DNA from: Streptomyces aureocirculatus
GTDB lineage: Bacteria > Actinomycetota > Actinomycetes > Streptomycetales > Streptomycetaceae
DNA: 64,000 nt
Direction of reading: 5' to 3'
Assembly: GCF_000720475.1 (NCBI RefSeq)
Contig: NZ_JOAP01000028.1
Location: 62,001-126,000 of the forward strand
In this document: one piece after another, positions 25,499 through 33,485 of the stretch
Position numbering within the stretch: the stretch's first letter is position 1
Layout: every line of letters starts with the position of its first letter
Translations under genes and position numbers: made by a program
The notes under the pieces: generated by a model
Seen by the model: the letters and a program-made list of their open reading frames with translations, nothing else
The model's database searches: none
Told to the model about the DNA's origin: nothing

Positions 25499-27216
25499 CC
25501 GACGCGCCTGCCGGCAAGGACGGCAGGTCCGGGGGCCCCCGAGCCGGGCGCGGGGGCCCCGGCCGCCGCCGGGACCGGCGCGGGAGCGCGACGCGGCTCG
25601 CCCTGATGGCGCTGCCCGTCGCGTTCTTCGCCGTCTTCTTCGCCGTGCCGGTGGCCGCGATCGTCGCGCGCGGCCTGAAGGTGGACGGGAGCTGGCAGTT
25701 CGGGCGGATCGGCGAGGTGCTCGGACAGTCCGACATCCAGCAGGTCCTGTGGTTCACCACCTGGCAGGCGCTCGCCTCGACGGGCCTCACGCTGCTGATC
25801 GCGCTCCCCGGCGCGTATGTCTTCGCGCGCTTCGACTTCCGGGGAAAACAGGTGCTGCGGGCGGTCGTCACCGTGCCGTTCGTGCTGCCGACCGTCGTCG
25901 TCGGCACGGCCTTCCTCGCCCTCGTCGGGCGCGGCGGCCTCCTCGACGAGCTGTGGGGCGTACGTCTGGACACCACGGTGTGGGCCATCCTCCTCGCCCA
26001 TGTCTTCTTCAACTACGCCGTCGTCGTCCGCACCGTCGGCGGGCTCTGGTCGCAGCTCGACCCCCGGCAGGAGGAGGCCGCGCGGACGCTCGGAGCCTCC
26101 CGCACGCGCGCCTGGTGGTCGGTGACACTGCCCGCGCTCGCGCCCGCCGTGGCGGCGGCCGCCCTGATGGTGTTCCTGTTCACGTTCACGTCGTTCGGGG
26201 TCGTACAGATCCTGGGAGGGCCCGCGTACTCGACGCTCGAAGTCGAGATCTACCGGCAGACGGCACAGCTCCTCGACCTGCCGACGGCCGCGGTGCTCAC
26301 GATCGTGCAGTTCGCGGCGGTCGGCGGGGTCCTCGCGGTGCACGCGTGGGCGGTGCGCCGGCGGGAGAGCGCGCTGAAGCTGGTGGACTCCGCGGCGGCG
26401 GTGCGGCGGCCGCGCGGCGCCGGACAGTGGAGCCTGCTCGGCTTCGTGCTCCTGACGGTCGCACTCCTCATCCTGCTGCCGCTCGGTGTCCTGGTGCAGC
26501 GGTCGTTCGACGGGCCCGACGGCTACGGCTTCCTGTACTACGAGACGCTGCGGTCGGCCGACGGTGGCGCGTTCCTCGTCCCCGTCGTCGACGCGATCGG
26601 GAACTCCCTGCGGTACGCGGTCGTCGCCACCGCCATCGCGCTGGTGATCGGCGGGCTCGCGGCGGCCGCGCTCACCCGGCGCGCGGGGCGGCTCGTGCGC
26701 GGGTTCGACGCGCTGTTGATGCTGCCGCTCGGAGTGTCCGCGGTGACCGTCGGCTTCGGCTTCCTGATCACCCTGGACGAGCCGCCGCTCGACCTCAGGT
26801 CCTCCTGGATCCTGGTCCCGCTGGCGCAGGCCCTGGTCGGCGTACCCTTCGTCGTCCGCACCATGCTGCCCGTCCTGCGCGCCGTGGACGGACGGCTGCG
26901 GGAGGCCGCGGCCGTGCTCGGCGCCTCGCCCTGGCGGGCCTGGCGGGAGGTCGACCTGCCGCTGGTGCGCCGGGCGCTGCTCATCGCGGCGGGCTTCGCC
27001 TTCGCGGTGTCGCTCGGCGAGTTCGGCGCGACGGTGTTCATCGCGCGACCCGACAACCCGACGCTGCCGGTCGCCGTGGCACGGCTGCTCGGCCGGGCGG
27101 GGGACCTCAACTACGGGCAGGCGATGGCCCTGTCGACGATTCTGATGGTGGTGTGCGCGGTGGCGCTGTTGCTCCTGGAGCAACTGCGTACGGAACGGAC
27201 GACGGGAGAGTTCTGA
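25474..27216 (+). CDS. thiP: thiamine-type ABC transporter permease (ThiP-like, fused two-domain)
   Basis: This is a membrane channel with two homologous permease halves in one chain, as in ThiP. Each half has the EAA loop (QEEAARTLGASRTRAWWSVTLP and REAAAVLGASPWRAWREVDLP). About 12 hydrophobic segments are visible. I placed the start at GTG 25474; GTG 25462 is an alternative and neither has a clear ribosome binding site. Both overlap the 3' end of thiB, implying coupling. Confidence 0.88.
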   Translation: MDLARSEVTDAPAGKDGRSGGPRAGRGGPGRRRDRRGSATRLALMALPVAFFAVFFAVPVAAIVARGLKVDGSWQFGRIGEVLGQSDIQQVLWFTTWQALASTGLTLLIALPGAYVFARFDFRGKQVLRAVVTVPFVLPTVVVGTAFLALVGRGGLLDELWGVRLDTTVWAILLAHVFFNYAVVVRTVGGLWSQLDPRQEEAARTLGASRTRAWWSVTLPALAPAVAAAALMVFLFTFTSFGVVQILGGPAYSTLEVEIYRQTAQLLDLPTAAVLTIVQFAAVGGVLAVHAWAVRRRESALKLVDSAAAVRRPRGAGQWSLLGFVLLTVALLILLPLGVLVQRSFDGPDGYGFLYYETLRSADGGAFLVPVVDAIGNSLRYAVVATAIALVIGGLAAAALTRRAGRLVRGFDALLMLPLGVSAVTVGFGFLITLDEPPLDLRSSWILVPLAQALVGVPFVVRTMLPVLRAVDGRLREAAAVLGASPWRAWREVDLPLVRRALLIAAGFAFAVSLGEFGATVFIARPDNPTLPVAVARLLGRAGDLNYGQAMALSTILMVVCAVALLLLEQLRTERTTGEF

Positions 27217-28352
27217 TGAGTGCCGCGCAAGGTACGGGGCGAGGTGCGGGGCCGGACGCCGGGCGAGGAGCCGCGTACGACGAAGCACACGTCGCCGCGC
27301 ACGATGCCGCGCACGACGCCGGGCAGGACGGCGCGCTGCTGCGCCTCGACGGCGTCACTGTCCGGTTCGGGGCGCGGGCCGCCCTCGACGCCGTGGACCT
27401 CGACGTCGCCGGGCACGAGATCGTGTGTGTGCTCGGGCCGAGCGGCAGCGGCAAGTCGACACTGCTGCGGGCCGTGGCCGGGCTTCAGGGGCTCGACGGC
27501 GGGCGGATCGTGCTCGGCGGCCGGGACCAGAGCGGGGTGCCCGCGCACAAGCGGGGCGTCGGCCTGATGTTCCAGGACCACCAGCTCTTCCCGCAGCGGG
27601 ATGTGGCGGGCAATGTCGCCTTCGGCCTGCGGATGCACGGCGCGTCCCGGGCCGAGCAGGCCCTGCGGGTCGCGGAGCTCCTGGACCTGGTGGGTCTGCC
27701 GGGCGCGCAGAAGCGGGCCGTGTCGTCGCTTTCGGGCGGCGAGCAGCAGCGGGTCGCGCTGGCCCGGGCGCTCGCGCCCCGGCCCCGGATCCTGATGCTC
27801 GACGAGCCGCTCGGCCAGCTCGACCGCTCGCTGCGGGAGCGCCTGGTCGTCGAACTGCGCGAACTTTTCGCCGAGTTGGGTACGACGGTGCTCGCGGTCA
27901 CCCATGACCAGGGCGAGGCGTTCGCGCTCGCGGACCGGGTCGTGGTGATGCGGAGCGGACGGATCGCCCAGTCCGGTACGCCCCTTGAGGTGTGGCGGGA
28001 CCCGGCGGACGAGTTCGTGGCGCGTTTCCTCGGCTTCGACAACGTGGTCGACGCGACGGTGAGCGGCGAGGTCGCGGACACGGTGTGGGGCAAGGTCCCC
28101 GTGCCGGACGGGACGCGTCAGGGGGCGTGCAGGCTGCTCGTGCGGCCCGCCGGAGTGCGGCTCGTGGGCGCGGCGGAGGGGCTCGCGTGTGCGGTGGCGG
28201 CGCGTACGTTCCGGGGTACGCATGTCGCCGTGCGGTTGGAGCCCCCGGGCGGACCGAGGCTCGAAGCGGCGTGCGCGCTGCGGGACGCGCCCGCTGTGGG
28301 GGAGACGGTGGGGGTGGCCTTCGACTCGGGTGACGTGGTGGTGCTCGGCTGA
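27216..28352 (+). CDS. thiQ: thiamine-type ABC transporter ATP-binding protein (ThiQ-like)
   Basis: This is the ATPase of the importer. The 378-residue protein has Walker A GPSGSGKST at 74-82, signature LSGGE at 172-176, Walker B LMLDEP (Asp196, Glu197) and switch His in VTHDQGEAFALAD. A C-terminal TOBE-like regulatory domain follows (about 270-378). The first 40 residues are a His/Ala/Asp-rich tail not found in minimal ThiQ. The ATG overlaps the permease stop (TGATG). Confidence 0.93.
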   Translation: MSAAQGTGRGAGPDAGRGAAYDEAHVAAHDAAHDAGQDGALLRLDGVTVRFGARAALDAVDLDVAGHEIVCVLGPSGSGKSTLLRAVAGLQGLDGGRIVLGGRDQSGVPAHKRGVGLMFQDHQLFPQRDVAGNVAFGLRMHGASRAEQALRVAELLDLVGLPGAQKRAVSSLSGGEQQRVALARALAPRPRILMLDEPLGQLDRSLRERLVVELRELFAELGTTVLAVTHDQGEAFALADRVVVMRSGRIAQSGTPLEVWRDPADEFVARFLGFDNVVDATVSGEVADTVWGKVPVPDGTRQGACRLLVRPAGVRLVGAAEGLACAVAARTFRGTHVAVRLEPPGGPRLEAACALRDAPAVGETVGVAFDSGDVVVLG

Positions 28353-28420
28353 GGGTACGGGCGCTCCCGCGTGGGTGCGTATCGGCGGAAACCCGGCTGC
28401 CGGGGGGTGGGGCACGGATC

Positions 28421-28426
28421 TATGGT
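28421..28426 (+). promoter_or_regulatory. -10 hexamer consistent with leaderless transcription
   Basis: TATGGT lies exactly 6 bases before the ATG at 28433; no ribosome binding site is present. This is the same geometry as at 16458 and 30508. Confidence 0.35.
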
Positions 28427-28432
28427 TCGGCC

Positions 28433-29233
28433 ATGACGAGACTCGGATACGACAGGTACCGCCAGGAAGTCGCCGCCCAACTCGGGCTCTTTCGCGAGAC
28501 GCTCGTCGGTGCGGACCTGACGGCGACCGTGCCGACCTGCCCCGACTGGACCCTCGGAGAGCTCGCCCGGCACACCGGCGGCGCGGTGCGCTGGGTCGAG
28601 GCGCATGTGCGGACGCGGGCGACGCGGCACGTTCCCGAGGCGGACGTACCGGGTTTCGTGGGCCCCGGTGACGACGACCCCGCAGGCCTCGACGCCTGGC
28701 TCGCCGAGACGGCGGACCTCATCGACGCCGCGTTGCGGGGCGCCTCCGGCGACACGGCCGTGTGGACGTGGGGGGCGGAGCACACCGCCGAGTTCTGGGC
28801 GCGGCGGATGACGCACGAGGTGGCTGTGCACCGGGCCGACGCCGCGATCGCCGCGGGCGTCGAGTACGTGGTGGATCCCGAGGTGGCTGTCGACGCGATC
28901 GACGAGTGGCTGGAGATCGTGCGGTACGTGCAGCGGAATGGCTTGGCGGACAAGGCGGGGGAGTTGCGTGGGGGTGGGCGCAGTATCCATCTGCATGCGG
29001 TTGACGCCGGGGCCGCGGGGGCCGCGGTGGACGCGGAGTGGGTTGTTGAGTTGGCCGAGGAAGGGGTCGTGTGGCGGCGGGGGCACGAGAAGGCCGATGT
29101 TGCGCTTCGGGGGCCCTTGACCGAGGTGTTGCTTGCCTTCTACCGGAGGCGCGGGTTGGACTCCGGGCGGGTTGAGGTGCTGGGGGATCGGGAGTTGCTG
29201 GAGTTCTGGCTGGAGCGGGCCTCGTTTGGGTGA
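28433..29233 (+). CDS. maleylpyruvate isomerase-family, mycothiol-dependent-type protein
   Basis: This 266-residue protein has the DinB/MDMPI N-terminal metal-binding domain: VPTCPDWTLGELARHTGGAVRWVEAH, with a second motif MTHEVAVHRADA giving the His ligands. A C-terminal sterol-carrier-like/MDMPI-C domain follows. In actinobacteria such proteins often use mycothiol in conjugation or isomerisation. The substrate is unknown and the neighbours do not suggest one. Confidence 0.85.
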   Translation: MTRLGYDRYRQEVAAQLGLFRETLVGADLTATVPTCPDWTLGELARHTGGAVRWVEAHVRTRATRHVPEADVPGFVGPGDDDPAGLDAWLAETADLIDAALRGASGDTAVWTWGAEHTAEFWARRMTHEVAVHRADAAIAAGVEYVVDPEVAVDAIDEWLEIVRYVQRNGLADKAGELRGGGRSIHLHAVDAGAAGAAVDAEWVVELAEEGVVWRRGHEKADVALRGPLTEVLLAFYRRRGLDSGRVEVLGDRELLEFWLERASFG

Positions 29234-29259
29234 GCGTCGATCTTGGCCGCGCCGCCGTT

Positions 29260-29350
29260 GTTGGCTGTGCCCACCCTCCCCCAAGCTCTCGGCTCCGCTC
29301 GAGCAGGGCGGAGTGGCTGTCCACAGCAGGAGCGGCGGAGTGGCTGTCCG
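29260..29350. repeat. dispersed-type repeat plus short direct repeat between convergent genes
   Basis: The segment CCCCCAAGCTCTCGGCTCCG (29278-29297) and its continuation resemble an element I recall as dispersed in many Streptomyces genomes. It is followed by two copies of GCGGAGTGGCTGTCC (about 29310 and 29336). It separates the stops of two convergent genes and contains no gene. Confidence 0.4.
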
Positions 29351-29370
29351 CAGAGGGAGCTGTGGGGGTG

Positions 29371-30501
29371 TCAGGTCTTGTGGGACAGGTCGGCCAGAGT
29401 TGACGGGGCCTCGGTCACGTTGTCGATCAGGGCGATGCGCGCCCCCATCGGGCGTCGCGCCGCCAAGGCCTTGAGGAGGGGCCAGGCCGGGAGGTGGTGG
29501 GTCCAGTGGTGGGTGTCCACCAGGACCATGGGGGTCGGGCCGCCGCGGGACTCGTAGTAGTTGGGGGTCGCGTTGTCGAAGATCTCCTGGACGGTGCCCG
29601 CGGCGCCCGGCAGGAAGACGACCCCCGCGTTGGAGCGGGCGAGGAGACCGTCCTCGCGGGTGGCGTTGGCGAAGTACTTGGCCAGGTGCGAGGCGAAGGC
29701 GTTCGGCGGCTCGTGGCCGTAGAACCACGTGGGGATGCCCACGGACGCACCGCCCGAAGGCCAGCGTTCCCGTACGGCGAAGGCCGCCCGCGCCCACTCC
29801 GTCACCGAAGGGGTGAACGACGGCGCCTTGGCGAGGAGCACAAGGGCCTCGTCCAGCATCGCGTCGTCGTACCCGGCGGCGTACGCGCCCAGGTTCGCCG
29901 CCTCCATGGCGCCCGGTCCACCACCGGTGGCCACCGTGAAGCCGTCCCGTGCGAGCTGCCGCCCGAGCCGCGCGGCGCCCGCGTACTCCTCGGTGCCGCG
30001 GGCCATCGCGTGCCCGCCCATGACGCCCACGACCCGGGCGCCGACGAGGAGTTCGTCGAGCGCGTCGGAGACGGAGTCGTCGTGCACGGCGCGCAGCATC
30101 GAGGCGAAGACGTCCCCGTCGGCCTTGGTCTCCTGGAACCAGGTGTACGCGCGGGCGTCCGGCGTCGCCTCGTACCCGCCGTCGGCCAGGCCCGCGAACA
30201 GGTCGTCGGGTGTGTACAGGAGCGCCCGGTAGGGGTCGAACGGCAGGCCCGGCACGGGCGGGAAGACCAGCGCCCCCGAGGCCCGCACATGGGCTGCGGC
30301 CTCCTCCGTCATCGGGCAGCCGAGGAACACGGCGCCCGTGGTGTCGGCGCCGAGCAGCGCGGCCGTACGGTCCGTCAGGTCGACGGCCTGGACGCGGTGT
30401 CCGGCGAGCGAGCCCCGTACCGCCACCACCTCGTCGAATTCGGCGATGCTCTCGATCTCACGGTCGCCGGGCCGCGGGGCGGATGCTTCGGAAGGCAGCA
30501 T
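29371..30501 (-). CDS. LOG-family (LONELY GUY-like) protein
   Basis: LOG proteins are cytokinin riboside-monophosphate phosphoribohydrolases or related nucleotide hydrolases. The 376-residue protein has GGGPGAMEA at 193-201 and PGAAGTVQE at 298-306, the latter a variant of PGGxGTxxE with Ala for the second Gly. It is much longer than minimal LOG (about 190 residues), with an N-terminal second domain. TAGCAT on the minus strand (plus-strand 30508-30513) is 6 bases before the ATG. Confidence 0.85.
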   Translation of the reverse strand: MLPSEASAPRPGDREIESIAEFDEVVAVRGSLAGHRVQAVDLTDRTAALLGADTTGAVFLGCPMTEEAAAHVRASGALVFPPVPGLPFDPYRALLYTPDDLFAGLADGGYEATPDARAYTWFQETKADGDVFASMLRAVHDDSVSDALDELLVGARVVGVMGGHAMARGTEEYAGAARLGRQLARDGFTVATGGGPGAMEAANLGAYAAGYDDAMLDEALVLLAKAPSFTPSVTEWARAAFAVRERWPSGGASVGIPTWFYGHEPPNAFASHLAKYFANATREDGLLARSNAGVVFLPGAAGTVQEIFDNATPNYYESRGGPTPMVLVDTHHWTHHLPAWPLLKALAARRPMGARIALIDNVTEAPSTLADLSHKT

Positions 30502-30538
30502 CCGCCCATGCTATGCACCCCGGGTGGAGGCCTTCGGG

Positions 30539-30943
30539 TCAGCCCTCGACCTGCGTCGGGTCCATCCAGATGATCTCCCAGGTGTGGCCGTCCAGGTCGT
30601 CGAAGGCACGGCCGTACATGAAGCCGTAGTCCTGGACCTTGCCCGCGGTGGCGCCCGCCGCGACCGCCTTGTCGACCAGTTCGTCCACCGCGGTGCGGCT
30701 CTCTGCGCTCAGGCCGAGCAGCGCCTCGCTGGTCTTGGTGGGGTCCGCGATCTCCTTGGTGGTGAACTGCTGGTAGTGCGACTTGCTGAGCATCATCGCG
30801 ACGATCGTGTCGCTGATCTCGACACACGCGCAGTCCTCCGTGGAGAACTGCTTGTTGATCGGATAGCCGAGGTCGGTGAAGAACTTCCGCGAGGCCTCGA
30901 CGTCGTTCACGGCCAGGTTCACGAAGATCATCTGCTGGTACAT
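30539..30943 (-). CDS. VOC/glyoxalase-fold protein
   Basis: This 134-residue protein starts MYQQMIFVNLAVNDVEASRKFF and ends with DLDGHTWEIIWMDP, the hallmarks of the vicinal-oxygen-chelate fold (two beta-alpha-beta-beta-beta units). It is similar to the lactoylglutathione-lyase-like group of unknown substrate. It lies 37 bases before the start of the LOG-like gene on the same strand. Confidence 0.87.
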   Translation of the reverse strand: MYQQMIFVNLAVNDVEASRKFFTDLGYPINKQFSTEDCACVEISDTIVAMMLSKSHYQQFTTKEIADPTKTSEALLGLSAESRTAVDELVDKAVAAGATAGKVQDYGFMYGRAFDDLDGHTWEIIWMDPTQVEG

Positions 30944-31057
30944 GTGCGTCTCCCGGGGGTGTGTTGCGCGTGGGGTGCGTGTGTCTCGCGTAAACGCGTG
31001 TGTGCGTCTTACGGAGGGTTAGACGTCCCCGCGACACGGAACTCATCGCCCACGGCC

Positions 31058-31077
31058 GAAATTCTTGTACGAATTTC
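31058..31077. promoter_or_regulatory. AT-rich palindrome upstream of the VOC gene
   Basis: GAAATTC (31058-31064) and GAATTTC (31071-31077) are perfect inverted arms around TTGTAC. This is unusually AT-rich for the window and lies 115 bases upstream of the leftward VOC start. It could be an operator; no regulator is assignable. Confidence 0.3.
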
Positions 31078-31111
31078 CGTTCAGCGCGTTCAGCGTGTTC
31101 AGCGTGTTCGT

Positions 31112-32281
31112 TCAGCGCGTCAGCGGCATCGCGGCCAGCTCCGCCACCGCCCAGGTGACAGGACCGAACACCGCGAACAGCGCCCCGGCCCGCAGCGCCA
31201 CACAGCCCCGCAGGAGCGTCGCGGGTGCCCCGAGGCGCAGCAGGGCCGCCGTGGTGTCCGCCCGCGCGTGTTTGGCCTCGACGGCGGCCGTGGCCAGGGT
31301 CAGCAGGGCGCAGCCCGCGACGAGCAGCGCGCCGAGTGTGGTCAGCGGGCCGATGTTCGAGTCGCCGCGGCCCGCGTCCGCGTACAGCGTGCTCGCCGTG
31401 TACGCGCCCGACGCCACCGCGCACACCACGCCGAGGGGCCGGCCGATCCGCCGTGCCTCCTGCTGGAGCACGCGCCCCGCGAGCAGCCGCACTGCTCCGG
31501 GCCGCACGGCCTGAAGCAGCTTCCCGCAGAGGTGGGTGAGGGCGGGCCCGGCGAGGGCGAGGCCGACGGCGGTGAGCCCCCAGCCCGCCAGGGCACCGAT
31601 GGGGCTGCCGCCGAGGCCGCCGGGCATCCGTGCGCCCGATTCTTCGCCGCCACGGGTCGCGTAGGTCTCGGCGGCGAGGCCCGCGGTGAGCAGGGCGACG
31701 CCCCAGGGCAGTCCGCCGGGTACGGCGGCGGGGCGCCCCGGGGGGCTCGGCTCGGCCGCGGCGCCGGGGCGGGCCGGGCGCGGGCGCAGCACGAGTGCGC
31801 TGGCGAGGGACGCGGCGAGCGGTACGAGTGCGAGCAGGGTCAGCGTCGCGGGCAGCGGCAACGGCCGGTCGGCGGCGAGGAGTCCGGGTGCCGCGCCGTC
31901 GAACGGCAGGCCCGTGAGGTCGCCGCGCAGGTGCAGGAAGAAGAGCAGCGCCACCATCGAGCCGAGCGTGCAGGCCACGGCCGTGGTCATCGCGGCGATC
32001 ACCATGAGCCGTCCCGGTCCGAGGCCGATGGCCGCGAGCCCCGGGCGCGGTCTGGTGCCGGGGTCGGTACGGGCCACGGTGACGGCGAAGTACACGGTGG
32101 CGGCGAGCGGGACGGCACACCAGGCGAGCCGCAGGACGGACCCGGTGGACGCCGGGTGGCTCAGCGCGTACGCGAGGGTGCACAGGAGCAGGAAACCGGT
32201 ACCTGCCGACGCGGCCGCGACCAGGAGCCGCCGCAACTGGACCAGGGGGTGAGCGCCGCGCGCTAGACGGAGAGCGAGCAC
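31112..32281 (-). CDS. ABC transporter permease-like multi-pass membrane protein
   Basis: This 389-residue protein has about eight to ten hydrophobic segments (for example LVAAASAGTGFLLLCTLAYA and LTLLALVPLAASLASALVL) separated by short loops. It overlaps the ABC ATPase gene by 19 bases, so the two form a transporter. It resembles a shortened FtsX/MacB-type permease, but I see no large extracytoplasmic domain. The substrate is unknown. The start is GTG 32281. Confidence 0.75.
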   Translation of the reverse strand: MLALRLARGAHPLVQLRRLLVAAASAGTGFLLLCTLAYALSHPASTGSVLRLAWCAVPLAATVYFAVTVARTDPGTRPRPGLAAIGLGPGRLMVIAAMTTAVACTLGSMVALLFFLHLRGDLTGLPFDGAAPGLLAADRPLPLPATLTLLALVPLAASLASALVLRPRPARPGAAAEPSPPGRPAAVPGGLPWGVALLTAGLAAETYATRGGEESGARMPGGLGGSPIGALAGWGLTAVGLALAGPALTHLCGKLLQAVRPGAVRLLAGRVLQQEARRIGRPLGVVCAVASGAYTASTLYADAGRGDSNIGPLTTLGALLVAGCALLTLATAAVEAKHARADTTAALLRLGAPATLLRGCVALRAGALFAVFGPVTWAVAELAAMPLTR

Positions 32282-33222
32282 GCGGCCCGGCCTTCGGTGT
32301 CGGAGTCGGGGGTGCCAGGGGTACTTGAGGCGGCCGGGGCGCCGGTGTCGGTGCCTGTGCCGGAGGGCCCCGTGGCGTCCGTGGTGTCTGTGTGTTCAGT
32401 GGTGTCCATGTGTTCAGCGGTGTCCGTGTGCTCAGCAGCGTCCATGGTCTCGGTACCGGCGGCGGTACCCATGGCCTCGGTGCCGGGGGGAGTGTCCATG
32501 GCCTCGGTACCGGCGGCGCCCAGCTCGTCCTCCGGCAGCCGCACCGTACGCACCCGTCGCCCGTCGAGCAGCGTCACCGTGCGGTCGGCGAGGGCGGCGA
32601 CGTCCGCGTCGTGGGTGGCGAGGACGACGGTGATGCCGTGCGAGCGGGCCGCGGTCGTCAGGGTGCGCAGGACCTGTGCGCGGTCGGCGCGGTGCAGGGG
32701 CGCCGTGGGCTCGTCCGCGAACAGCACGGACGGCGCGCAGGCCAGGGCACGGGCGATGGCGACGCGCTGCCGCTCGGCCTGAGTGAGGGCGCCGGGGCGC
32801 TTGCGGGCGCAACTGCCGATGTCGAGGCGCTCAAGCCACTCGTGGGCGGCGGTGCGGGCACTGCGCCGGTGGCCGCCGCGCAGCATCAGGCCGAGCGCGG
32901 CGTTCTCCCAGGCGTTGAGTTCCGGTACGAGCCGGGGTTCGGGTTCGATCCAGCCGAAGCGGTCGCGGCGCAGTTGCTCGCGCACCAGTGGGCCCATGGT
33001 GTGCACGGGGGTGGAGTTGAACCAGACCTCGCCCTTGCGGGGCAGGAGCTGACCGGACAGACAGCGCAGCAGCGTCGTCTTGCCGCTGCCGCGCGGACCG
33101 CCGACGGCGAGGATCTCGCGCTCGCGGACACCGAGCGAGACGCCCGTGAGGGCGGGGGAGCCGTTGAATGTGACGTGCAGGGCGCGTGCCCACAGCACGT
33201 CGTTGTCCGGCGGGGCCACCAT
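32263..33222 (-). CDS. ABC transporter ATP-binding protein with degenerate signature motif
   Basis: This 319-residue protein has Walker A GPRGSGKT at 42-49, Walker B FADEPT (Asp170, Glu171) and switch His204 in LATHDAD. The signature normally LSGGQ is LTQAE (146-150), and the D-loop SALD is replaced by APLH. The last about 85 residues are a Thr/Glu/Ala repeat tail (GTEAM and EHTDT units). I start it at ATG 33222 with GAGG upstream; GTG 33231 is possible. The altered signature suggests asymmetric or weak ATP hydrolysis. Confidence 0.85.
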   Translation of the reverse strand: MVAPPDNDVLWARALHVTFNGSPALTGVSLGVREREILAVGGPRGSGKTTLLRCLSGQLLPRKGEVWFNSTPVHTMGPLVREQLRRDRFGWIEPEPRLVPELNAWENAALGLMLRGGHRRSARTAAHEWLERLDIGSCARKRPGALTQAERQRVAIARALACAPSVLFADEPTAPLHRADRAQVLRTLTTAARSHGITVVLATHDADVAALADRTVTLLDGRRVRTVRLPEDELGAAGTEAMDTPPGTEAMGTAAGTETMDAAEHTDTAEHMDTTEHTDTTDATGPSGTGTDTGAPAASSTPGTPDSDTEGRAACSLSV

Positions 33223-33338
33223 GGCGTACACCTCGGTTCGGATCAGGATGCCTCCCCTGTACGGGGGAACGAAGGCTGGGCCGATCGGTCACTGGGGAGC
33301 ACGCTAGGGATTCGATGGCGGGGGCCGGACAAGGACGC

Positions 33339-33393
33339 GGCCCGGGTGCGCGAGTCTCATCCGAATTCTCACTCGGACGGGCGCACCCGGGCC
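33339..33393 (-). terminator. 13-bp perfect hairpin downstream of the aminotransferase gene
   Basis: GGCCCGGGTGCGC (33339-33351) pairs perfectly with GCGCACCCGGGCC (33381-33393); a GAGT/ACTC pair extends inside the loop. It lies 92 bases beyond the aminotransferase stop and upstream of the ABC ATPase start, so it should insulate the two leftward units. Confidence 0.55.
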
Positions 33394-33450
33394 GGTCACC
33401 GCGTGGATCGGAGCACGCGGGCCGGTCACCGCGTGGATCGGAGCACGTGG
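33391..33450. repeat. 30-bp tandem duplication
   Basis: Two adjacent 30-base copies (33391-33420 and 33421-33450) differ by one base. A partial third copy (ATCGGAGCACG) follows. The repeat is non-coding and lies just before the aminotransferase stop. Confidence 0.75.
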
Positions 33451-33485
33451 ATCGGAGCACGCGGTGGAACGGATCACGCGGCGGA

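Noticed and set aside
25749..27215. Long upstream extension of the ThiQ frame overlapping ThiP
   Set aside because: The extension is Arg/Pro-rich shadow sequence of the permease gene; the ATPase starts at the coupled ATG 27216.
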